A stretch of 5,771 bases of DNA from Actinomycetota bacterium (GTDB lineage Bacteria; Actinomycetota; Geothermincolia; Fen-727; Anoxymicrobiaceae): assembly GCA_016649525.1 (NCBI GenBank), contig JAENXM010000117.1:1-5771 (forward strand), read 5' to 3'. Each line of letters begins with the position of its first letter. Positions within the stretch are counted from its first letter, which is position 1. Both the position numbers and the translations under genes were made by a program. The notes below the pieces were generated by a model. The model made no database searches, was not told the DNA's origin, and saw only the letters and a list, made by a program, of their open reading frames with translations. Shown in pieces: positions 1 to 5,771 of the stretch.

Positions 1-335
1 GCCCCTACCGCGCCTAGCGGCAGGACTTCCCTTGGGAAGTACACTTTCTTGACAAGTCCCGGGTTGTTCACCACCGAGCCCACCGCCTGCATGAGCGAGT
101 TGGCGAAGAATAACCAGGGAAGCAAGCCCGCCATCAGAAACACCACGAACCAGCTAAGTTCGCCCGGCATGATGAGTGCGAAGACTATGCTGAAGACGAC
201 CAGCATGATGAGGGGGTTCATGAACGACCAGAGGAATCCCAGCACTGACCGCTTGTATTTTACCTTGAGCTCCTTGACGATCATGTTGTACTGGAGCTCG
301 CGATGTTGCCAGAGGTCATTAAGCTTCGCTATCAT
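1..335 (-). CDS. Wzm/TagG-like ABC-2 polysaccharide export permease, N-terminal part (3'-truncated)
   Basis: ATG at 335 opens a frame of 111 complete codons that runs off the left edge without a stop. An in-frame TAG lies nine codons upstream and no ATG, GTG or TTG lies between, so this start is well supported; AGGA and AGAG elements in GAGGAAGAG precede it. The N-terminus shows the classic permease signature of this family: RELQYNMIVKELKVKYKRS (12-30), then VLGFLWSFMNPL (31-42), an amphipathic region leading into the first helix at about 40-57. A second helix lies at about 62-79 and the conserved cytoplasmic-loop sequence NNPGLVKKVYFPREVLPL occupies 90-107. Full-length members are about 260-270 residues with six helices, so more than half is missing. 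With a Wzt-type ATPase, expected just downstream outside the window, it would export a lipid-linked O-antigen, teichoic acid or similar glycan. It lies 67 bases after the glycosyltransferase gene, the widest gap here, so it could be the next operon member or start a new transcript. Confidence 0.92.
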   Translation of the reverse strand, partial: MIAKLNDLWQHRELQYNMIVKELKVKYKRSVLGFLWSFMNPLIMLVVFSIVFALIMPGELSWFVVFLMAGLLPWLFFANSLMQAVGSVVNNPGLVKKVYFPREVLPLGAVG

Positions 336-402
336 CCCACAATCTCTTCCTCGCAGGTCCTATGAGCCAACGCCGTATTGTACCAGAAGCATGTCGGACC
401 GC

Positions 403-1092
403 TCATCGCCTGAAGCGGTAACGGATGAGGGTCCAGAGTGCCTCGAACCCGTCCCGCGTCTTTATCTTCTTGCCCGCTTCTACCGAACGCGCGTGGTAAG
501 TGATCGGGACCTCTACGAGCCTGTGGCCGCCCTTCAGGGTCTTCGCCGTCACCTCCGGACAGAACTCGAAGCGCTCGCACTCGAGGTCGAAAGAGCGAAG
601 CAGGTCGGCGCGGAATATCTTGTAGCAGGTCGCCTCGTCGGTGACCCTCCTGAAGAAGAGGAGCGAGGCCGCCCACGCCAGTATCTTGTTCGCGACAAGG
701 TTGGGAAAAGCCATGTCCTCGGCCCGGCCCTTGAAACGGCTTCCGTAGACCACGTCGGCCCCGTCCTCGACTATCGGCGCGACCAGCTTCGGGTACTCCG
801 AAGGGTCGTACTCGAGGTCCGCGTCCTGGATGATGACGATGTCGCCGGTGACGCTGGCGAGTCCTGTTCGTATAGCCGCGCCCTTCCCCCGGTTCGCTCC
901 ATGGCTCAACACGACGAAGTCCGGCCTTCCCCTGTACTGCTCGAGCTTCCCGGCAGTCCCGTCCGTGGAGGCATCGTCAATTACGATTATCTCGCGCTCC
1001 AGACCATCGAGGTCCACCGCGCTCACCCGGCGGATGACCTCCTCGATGGTGGACTCCTCGTTATGAACCGGTATCAATACCGACAGCTTCAA
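403..1092 (-). CDS. Family-2 glycosyltransferase, dolichyl-phosphate-mannose-synthase-like (polyprenyl-phosphate sugar synthase)
   Basis: A soluble 229-residue GT-A enzyme. The start chosen is TTG at 1092, placing MKLSVLIPVHNEE directly at the N-terminus as is normal for the family; the open frame continues upstream to 1362, but that part lies antiparallel to nothing known and is only an alternate frame of the YfhO-like gene. Nucleotide-sugar binding motifs are IVIDDASTDGT (36-46), ANRGKGAAIRTG (66-77) and the metal-binding DAD (90-92) in IIQDADLEYDP. VVYGSRFKG (114-122), TDEATCYKIF (151-160) and FEFCPEV (175-181) follow, and the tail EAGKKIKTRDGFEAL (205-219) is characteristic of DPM/DPG-synthase-like enzymes. 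No C-terminal membrane helices are present, unlike CsbB or GtrB. The expected reaction is transfer of a sugar from a nucleotide sugar to polyprenyl phosphate at the cytoplasmic membrane face, supplying the adjacent GT-C proteins. The sugar is not predictable, and direct transfer to a glycan chain remains possible. Confidence 0.93.
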   Translation of the reverse strand: MKLSVLIPVHNEESTIEEVIRRVSAVDLDGLEREIIVIDDASTDGTAGKLEQYRGRPDFVVLSHGANRGKGAAIRTGLASVTGDIVIIQDADLEYDPSEYPKLVAPIVEDGADVVYGSRFKGRAEDMAFPNLVANKILAWAASLLFFRRVTDEATCYKIFRADLLRSFDLECERFEFCPEVTAKTLKGGHRLVEVPITYHARSVEAGKKIKTRDGFEALWTLIRYRFRR

Positions 1093-3446
1093 CTCTTGCC
1101 TTCCATAGATCTTCTTCGGAATACCCGAATCGCAAGCATCGCCGCCAGCCACAGAAGGAGTGCACCGGCGGTGATGAGCGATATCAGAATACCCGTGCGA
1201 AGGCTCTCCGGCCGGAAGCGGAACTCCACCTTCTTCTGCCCGCCTTCCAGCATGACCCCGCGGAAAAGGTAGTTCGTCGTCAGTATCTCTTTCCCCTTGC
1301 CGTCCACGAAAACCTCCCAGCCCGGATACACCACCTCCGCCGTCGCCAGCAGCCCCCTGCATGAAGAATCGGTCTCGATGACGATGCGGTGCGGCGAACT
1401 GTCGGTTACGCGGACGTTTCCCTTTACGGCCGGTATGAGTTCACCCGGCGTTCCCGGAGGATAAACGACCATTGCTCTTTCGCGGATGCCCTTCCCCCTG
1501 TCCTTCAGAAGCTTCCTGTATACTGCCTTGTTGTCCTTATATACGACGCTGTCGGTCATCCACGCCCTCGGCATCGCCTTCGTGTTCTTCCAGATGTTGA
1601 CCTTCCCCTTCTTTCCCAGGTAGACGTACTTGCCCCTGGCGAGCTTCGCGGGGATCATGCCCCTGCTCACGAAATAGACGTCGTTCATCACGTCGAGGAG
1701 GGGGAAACGAAGGCCCCCCATGTAGAAGAGGCCCGGCTGTACGCCCGGGGACACCGACGTTTCGATTAGCTCCCGGTACCTGTAGTAATCGGAGAGCACG
1801 AGCGAGTCGTCCCCCGACGCCTTCTCGAGGCCGTATACCGCCCCGTCATCGAGCGCCTTGTACATGTTGTCGGCGTCCGTCTCGACCCTGAAAACGCCGG
1901 GCTGTGAGGCGATATAGCGGGAGGCTTCCCTGTCCCCGAAGATGTCTTTTGGGTTGATGCGGACCATGACCCACGGGACGTTCAGGACCAGCAGGTCCAG
2001 CGCCACCAGGACCGCGAACCCGGCGGAGAGCCACGCGGGCCCGTTCCTGGCGCGCTTCGCCGCGAGCAACAGGACAAGAAGGAGCACCAGCAGCACCGTC
2101 GGAATGATGACGCTCTTGAACACGACCCCGACGCGGTGGCTGTGCCTTGCCGCCATGACCAGGACTACCGCTGTGCCGAGCAGAGCGACAAGGATCAACA
2201 GGACGGCGACGAGCTTTACGGCCGAGCGGTACCTTGGCCTCTGTATCGGGTCGGACAGCACCTGCACGAGGTGGTCGGCACCGAACCCCGCCAGAAGGGC
2301 GGAGGCGAAACCGAACATCAGCAGAATGCGGGCGGGGTCCCTGAAGCGGTTGAAGAGGAGCCCCGACTTGAAAAAGACCGTGTACAGGTATCCCCCCGTG
2401 CCCATAGCCAGAATGAGCGATAGCAAAAGCACGAGCCAGAGGAAGATCACGAACCCGCGCCTCTTCCTGAGCAGTGCCACGACACCCAGCGCGCCGGCTA
2501 CAATCCCCGCATAGCCGTAGGTCTCCCACATCAACCAGCCGCCCGCGTAGCTCTTCGGAGAAGAACCGAAGAAGTGCGGGAAGATGAGGTTTATGACCTG
2601 CCATCGCGGCAGGCTCCCGGGTGCCGCGACGTCGAGTGTTATCTTGCTGCGGGTGGAGAGCCCGATGAGCTCCTGGGTTGGGACGAGCTGGGCGCAGGCG
2701 AGGCCGCCTCCTACCGCCACAGTTATCGCGAGCGCGGAAAGGCCGTAGAGGATGCCGGGCTGTCGCGGGTCTCCGCGCCACCTGCGGAGGGCCGTGAACA
2801 CGATAAAAAGGAGCAGGAAGATGCAGAGATAGAAGATCGACTGAAGGTGGCCGGCCAGTAGCGCCACGGCGGTCACCACCCCGGCCGCCACCGCGTACGA
2901 GAGGCGCCGCCTGTCGAGGGAGCGGTAAAAGAGGAAGAAGACGAGCGGTATCCATGCGGCGGCGCTCTGCTGGTTTATATGTCCCGCGTGGGCCACCATG
3001 AAGCCGCAGAACATGTAGGTTACTGCGGCCACGGCCGAACCGGCCCGCCCGATCTTCAGTTCCCTTCCCAGGATATAGGTGAAGACGCCCGCCAGGAAAA
3101 AATGAAAGGCCACGAAGGCGCACTGCGCTTTCAGCGAGAAATCAGCCCCCGCGGCCGCATAGGCCCCGACCATCAGGAGGTTGAGTGGATAGAGCATGGC
3201 GGTCTGGTACGAGGCGAAGAAGGGGTGGCCGCTCAATATATAGGGGTTCCACAGGGGAAACGTCCCGCCGGCAAGGGATTTCACCGCGAAGAATCGGGCG
3301 GGATAGAACTGCCTAATGAAGTCGAGCTCGACACCGAACGACCACGAGCGGAAGAAGAGCACCCTCCACCAGGCCAGTATGGTCAAGGCAAGGAGCCCCA
3401 GGAGGATGAGCCAGTCCCGCCTGCCCCACCTCTCCCTGAGGGTCAT
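1089..3446 (-). CDS. YfhO-family polytopic membrane protein, putative GT-C glycosyltransferase
   Basis: Complete 785-residue protein with an ATG start, close to the usual YfhO length. The N-terminal core has the family signature: a first membrane helix at about 11-32, an outer-loop D-x-x-x-Q-x-Y-P pattern (Asp42 to Pro49), then FPLWNPYILSGHPFF (63-77) and TAMLYPLNLL (82-91). Further family-like stretches are HAGHINQQSAAAWIP (153-167), QLVPTQELIG (253-262) and NRFRDPARILLMF (366-378). I count about 13 membrane segments up to residue 492. A soluble external domain spans about 495-745, ending in YPGWEVFVDGKGKE (707-720) and TNYLFRGVML (724-733), and a final helix at 750-775 precedes a basic tail. 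In Bacillus, YfhO is needed for sugar decoration of lipoteichoic acid and uses an undecaprenyl-phosphate sugar made by CsbB; a similar outer-face transfer is inferred here, with unknown acceptor. It overlaps the DUF2079 gene by ATGA and the downstream glycosyltransferase start by TTGA, so the three are likely one operon. Confidence 0.93.
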   Translation of the reverse strand: MTLRERWGRRDWLILLGLLALTILAWWRVLFFRSWSFGVELDFIRQFYPARFFAVKSLAGGTFPLWNPYILSGHPFFASYQTAMLYPLNLLMVGAYAAAGADFSLKAQCAFVAFHFFLAGVFTYILGRELKIGRAGSAVAAVTYMFCGFMVAHAGHINQQSAAAWIPLVFFLFYRSLDRRRLSYAVAAGVVTAVALLAGHLQSIFYLCIFLLLFIVFTALRRWRGDPRQPGILYGLSALAITVAVGGGLACAQLVPTQELIGLSTRSKITLDVAAPGSLPRWQVINLIFPHFFGSSPKSYAGGWLMWETYGYAGIVAGALGVVALLRKRRGFVIFLWLVLLLSLILAMGTGGYLYTVFFKSGLLFNRFRDPARILLMFGFASALLAGFGADHLVQVLSDPIQRPRYRSAVKLVAVLLILVALLGTAVVLVMAARHSHRVGVVFKSVIIPTVLLVLLLVLLLAAKRARNGPAWLSAGFAVLVALDLLVLNVPWVMVRINPKDIFGDREASRYIASQPGVFRVETDADNMYKALDDGAVYGLEKASGDDSLVLSDYYRYRELIETSVSPGVQPGLFYMGGLRFPLLDVMNDVYFVSRGMIPAKLARGKYVYLGKKGKVNIWKNTKAMPRAWMTDSVVYKDNKAVYRKLLKDRGKGIRERAMVVYPPGTPGELIPAVKGNVRVTDSSPHRIVIETDSSCRGLLATAEVVYPGWEVFVDGKGKEILTTNYLFRGVMLEGGQKKVEFRFRPESLRTGILISLITAGALLLWLAAMLAIRVFRRRSMEGKS
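1099..1104 (-). promoter_or_regulatory. Ribosome binding site GGAAGG deciding the TTG start of the glycosyltransferase
   Basis: GGAAGG on the minus strand ends six bases before the TTG at 1092-1090. The TTG shares bases with the TGA of the YfhO-like gene (TTGA, 1092-1089), giving a four-base coupling overlap like the ATGA at 3446-3443. Together with the family-typical N-terminus this favours TTG over any upstream start. Confidence 0.75.
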
Positions 3447-5089
3447 GGGACACCGCTCTTCTTGAGGATGACCACTCCGTCCCTGTCGAAGATGGGGCGG
3501 TAAAGGCCCCGCTCCTCCAGGCGCTTCACGACCTTCTTGTACTGTTCATCGACGGTCGGCCAGACGGAGGTGGACGTGTCAAGGGCGATATAGGTTACCT
3601 CCTGGACCGGGTACCTGGAGGGGTTGACCCCTTTCCTGCGCCGGCGGAAGAGCTCGGGCCATATGATGCGCTGCATGCCCTCGTCCAGGGAGTCGTAGTA
3701 CTCCTTGTCCACGTAGTCGATGAAAGGGTTGGGGAACATGTAGAGATTCTCGCGCTCCGAAAGCTTGGCAAGTAAAAACACCTGTGCCGACACGGGGGCT
3801 CCCGCGGGGATCTTCGAAAGCCCCTCGTTGATGGTGCCGATGTGGCTGTCCGAGGTGTAGAGGCGCGGGTTCCAGACCCCCGAGAGCGGGCTGGGGCTGT
3901 AATAAAAATTGCCCGCTAAAGCGCAGAGGACGATGACCGCCCCCAGTGAGCCGAGGACCAGCTTTGGTCGGAACGAGCCTTCGGCCCAGTTCTTTATCTT
4001 CCTGAGGCCGAAAACGGCCGCGATGAAGATGAAGGGTATTATGCCGGCGGTGTACTGGTTGAGAATCGTGTGCTGCGGCTGGAAGCTGCTGATGATGTTG
4101 ATGGCGAAGGCGGGGATGGCGGGCAGCAGGAAGAGCGGGGAGAACAGGCTAAGGAAGGCGACCGGCAGGAGCAAGTCCAGGATATAGCGCAGGTTCCCCC
4201 GGGTCGCGATCACGTTGATGGTCCGTAACGGGTGCAGGAAAAAGTTCTTGGCGGCCTCGAGAGGCGTATTGCCGAACTGACCGAGGCGCCCGGAGTACTG
4301 GTAGCCGGCCGGGCCCAGCATCGGTATCAGGACGAACACCGTCACTATGAAGTACAGAGCCGAGCCTACCGTGACGATGATCCCCGCCCTCTTGTCGTAA
4401 AGGAAATAGACAAGTATCCCGAGCACGAGGACCGCGAGCGCCATGTCCTCCTTGCAGATGGCCGCACCGGTACAGCAGACATAGAACCACCCGGTCCTTT
4501 TTCGGTCGATTGCCAGGAACGCGAACAGGAGGAGCGCGAGGCCGATGGTCTCCGGGTGGAAGTCGAAGAGGTTCATGTGCTCGAGCGCCGGGTATATGAG
4601 GAATGCGGCCCCGACTGCGAGGGCGAGGCCGCGGCTCTCGAGCTTGTCGCGGGCCAATAGATACAGCGGCAGCGCGCCCATGCCGAGCGCTACGGTCTGC
4701 ACGGTCAATAGCGCCGGGATGTTCCCTTTTATCCAGTACAGGGGGACCAGAAAGAAGAGCATGGGCGCCATGTGGTCTCCGAAGAGGTTCATCCCCCTGA
4801 TGGTGCTGAACGGCGCCTTGAACTTCGAGAGGAGCCAGATGGTCTGGCTGAATATGGCTGTGTCGAAGTTCGAAGCCCTGAAGTTGGCGTACCTGAGCAG
4901 TGAGAGGGTGAGGAAAAGGGCGATGTAGGCGCCGATGAGGACGAACAGCATCACGAGGAACTCACGGTCGCGCTTGCGCTCGGGTGAGAGCGGCTCGCGC
5001 CTGCGCGGGGCGGCGGTCGGCGTTGCCTCCAAGTCTTCTGCCTCTTTACCGGCTTCCTCGTCCAAGCTGCACCCCCTTGCGCGCCGCAC
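3443..5089 (-). CDS. DUF2079-family polytopic membrane protein, putative GT-C type glycosyltransferase
   Basis: Complete gene of 548 codons from a GTG at 5089. An alternative TTG start at 5065 (540 residues) has a better ribosome binding site. Residues 9-42 are charged and probably cytoplasmic. About eleven membrane segments follow between residues 43 and 393, among them 43-62, 123-145, 180-194, 212-231, 236-258, 313-333, 345-362 and 377-393. A soluble, probably external domain runs from about 394 to 548. Features typical of the DUF2079 family are SNFDTAIFSQTIW (73-85, with Asp76), GDHMAP (104-109), FHPE (177-180), KED (213-215), and QH...QYTAGIIPF around 339-353. The early acidic residue in the first outer loop resembles the catalytic Asp of GT-C enzymes, so transfer of a lipid-linked sugar outside the membrane is the likely role. 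No family member is known to me with a proven substrate. The stop overlaps the start of the YfhO-like gene by four bases (ATGA), so the two are probably translationally coupled. Confidence 0.92.
   Translation of the reverse strand: MRRARGCSLDEEAGKEAEDLEATPTAAPRRREPLSPERKRDREFLVMLFVLIGAYIALFLTLSLLRYANFRASNFDTAIFSQTIWLLSKFKAPFSTIRGMNLFGDHMAPMLFFLVPLYWIKGNIPALLTVQTVALGMGALPLYLLARDKLESRGLALAVGAAFLIYPALEHMNLFDFHPETIGLALLLFAFLAIDRKRTGWFYVCCTGAAICKEDMALAVLVLGILVYFLYDKRAGIIVTVGSALYFIVTVFVLIPMLGPAGYQYSGRLGQFGNTPLEAAKNFFLHPLRTINVIATRGNLRYILDLLLPVAFLSLFSPLFLLPAIPAFAINIISSFQPQHTILNQYTAGIIPFIFIAAVFGLRKIKNWAEGSFRPKLVLGSLGAVIVLCALAGNFYYSPSPLSGVWNPRLYTSDSHIGTINEGLSKIPAGAPVSAQVFLLAKLSERENLYMFPNPFIDYVDKEYYDSLDEGMQRIIWPELFRRRRKGVNPSRYPVQEVTYIALDTSTSVWPTVDEQYKKVVKRLEERGLYRPIFDRDGVVILKKSGVP
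5072..5078 (-). promoter_or_regulatory. Shine-Dalgarno-like AAGGGGG favouring a TTG start for the DUF2079 gene
   Basis: On the minus strand AAGGGGG lies six bases before an in-frame TTG at 5065-5063, close to ideal spacing; AGGGGG matches five of six bases of AGGAGG. The upstream GTG at 5089 has only an AGGG about eleven bases away and an AAAG touching the codon. The shorter form would begin (M)DEEAGKEAED and lose eight residues, with no effect on any membrane segment. This is an inference from spacing only. Confidence 0.4.
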
Positions 5090-5128
5090 CTTTACGGCGG
5101 CCCTGCGCGCGGATCCCCAGAATATATT

Positions 5129-5771
5129 TCATCGGCCCTGTGGTAAAACCTCGAATACGGCGGTCGTCATGTCGTGAGGCTCGGGATAGTCGTAATGGTT
5201 CACCCACCTCGCGACCTCGCGGTAGTCCTCGATCTCCCCTCCCCCCATGCCGAGAGCCTGGAGCTCGTCCTCGAGGCCCTTGTCCGTCTGGCCGATCACA
5301 ACGTAGCGGACCCCGCGCTCCCACAGCTTCCGGGCGAGGTTCGGTTCCGCGACGTCGCGGTCCTCGACAGGGAGGTCCCAGGGCACCGGCCGCAGGTAGA
5401 GGACGTCCCCCGGGTACTCCCAATGGAAATAGGGACCCGCGTCCGACGCGACGAGCGCCCCCGGCGCGTTCTGCTCCAGCCACTCGGCCGCCTGTGCCAT
5501 ACCCTTCCCGCCGTGGTCGTCCGCGAAAGCCTTGTAGTTCTCGGCGATCACATCGTTCGCCCTGAAGGCGCCGTGCAGGACCAGGAGGACAAGCAGTCCG
5601 GCCAGCACTGTATACCCGATGGCCTGCAGGGTTACCGTGGAGACTTTTGCGGATCTCGCGCCCCTCGCCCCCTCGAGCCTAGCGGTCAGCGGCCCGCGCG
5701 TGCCGGCGACCTTCCTGACCCCGAATGCCAGATCGACGAGCAGGAAGCCCGCGGCGATGGCGACCGCGGGC
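5129..5771 (-). CDS. C-terminal part of an integral membrane protein, probable GT-C glycosyltransferase (5'-truncated)
   Basis: The frame is open from the right edge to a TGA at 5131-5129, giving 213 visible codons. The true start lies outside the window; the in-frame GTG at 5608 falls inside a membrane helix and is not a credible start. Visible residues 1-17 are hydrophobic, 18-46 form a basic loop (many R and K), 47-69 form a strong membrane helix, and about 70-213 are soluble. The basic loop should be cytoplasmic, which places the C-terminal domain outside the membrane. That domain has patterns common in the tails of GT-C (PMT/ArnT-like) glycosyltransferases: a helix with AAEWLEQNAPGALVASDAG, a WEYPGDVLYLR strand, and RGVRYVVIG near residues 140-150. 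This would be a transferase using polyprenyl-phosphate sugars, but the catalytic N-terminal part is missing, so the assignment rests on architecture and neighbours. The next gene starts about 39 bases downstream in the same frame. It could also be an uncharacterised membrane protein with no transferase activity. Confidence 0.72.
   Translation of the reverse strand, partial: PAVAIAAGFLLVDLAFGVRKVAGTRGPLTARLEGARGARSAKVSTVTLQAIGYTVLAGLLVLLVLHGAFRANDVIAENYKAFADDHGGKGMAQAAEWLEQNAPGALVASDAGPYFHWEYPGDVLYLRPVPWDLPVEDRDVAEPNLARKLWERGVRYVVIGQTDKGLEDELQALGMGGGEIEDYREVARWVNHYDYPEPHDMTTAVFEVLPQGR

Noticed and set aside
336..402. Possible terminator in the 67-base gap after the glycosyltransferase gene
   Set aside because: GGTCC and GGACC are complementary but about 40 bases apart, and there is no compact GC-rich hairpin followed by a T run.
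377..405. Possible promoter before the Wzm-like gene: TACAAT (382-377, minus strand)
   Set aside because: The -10-like hexamer is good, but 17 bases upstream there is only TGAGCG, matching TTGACA at two of six positions. Not enough to call a promoter.
332..676. Minus-strand open frame of 114 codons ending in an ATGA overlap with the Wzm-like start
   Set aside because: The overlap with ATG335 is suggestive of coupling, but most of the frame is an alternate reading of the glycosyltransferase gene and its sequence is low-information R/G/P-rich. The glycosyltransferase itself ends normally at 403.
49..1272. Long plus-strand open frame of 407 codons
   Set aside because: It runs antisense through the Wzm-like permease, the family-2 glycosyltransferase and the YfhO tail, all of which have clear family motifs. 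The translation has no recognisable domain; it is a by-product of GC-rich codon use.
1846..3123. Same-strand open frame of 425 codons inside the YfhO-like gene
   Set aside because: The product is dominated by R, G, P and A with no membrane or domain pattern, while the overlapping frame encodes a textbook YfhO protein.
4984..5565. Plus-strand open frame of 193 codons and a minus-strand frame of 145 codons at 5046-5483
   Set aside because: Both are R/P/G-rich shadows of the truncated membrane protein and the start of the DUF2079 gene, with no recognisable domain.

Overview
The window is a compact, GC-rich stretch (roughly 60% by eye) in which every supported gene lies on the minus strand, so it reads from right to left. 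No rRNA, tRNA, CRISPR array, mobile element or long repeat was seen. GC-rich third positions, TGA as the stop of all four genes whose ends are visible, and GTG/TTG start candidates fit a GC-rich bacterium. The lineage cannot be fixed from this sequence.

In reading order, the window opens with the C-terminal 213 codons of a membrane protein cut by the right edge (5771-5129), probably a GT-C type glycosyltransferase. Next comes a complete DUF2079-family membrane protein (5089-3443) and a complete YfhO-family membrane protein (3446-1089), joined by an ATGA start/stop overlap. A soluble family-2 glycosyltransferase of the dolichyl-phosphate-mannose-synthase-like type follows (1092-403). Its most likely start is a TTG in a TTGA overlap with the yfhO-like stop. 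After a 67-base gap comes the N-terminal 111 codons of a Wzm/TagG-like ABC-2 permease (335-1), cut by the left edge.

The genes make sense together as part of a surface-glycan locus. The family-2 enzyme would load a sugar onto a polyprenyl phosphate at the cytoplasmic face. The GT-C-like membrane proteins would use such lipid-linked sugars on the outer face. The ABC permease, with an ATPase not in this window, would export a lipid-linked polysaccharide. The pairing of a family-2 synthase with YfhO parallels the CsbB/YfhO system that glycosylates lipoteichoic acid in Bacillus. Substrates and acceptors cannot be read from the sequence. These are recognisable families in a plausible operon, and no clearly new system was found. 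The points most worth a second look are the run of three different GT-C-like membrane proteins beside one soluble sugar-lipid synthase, and two start-codon decisions.
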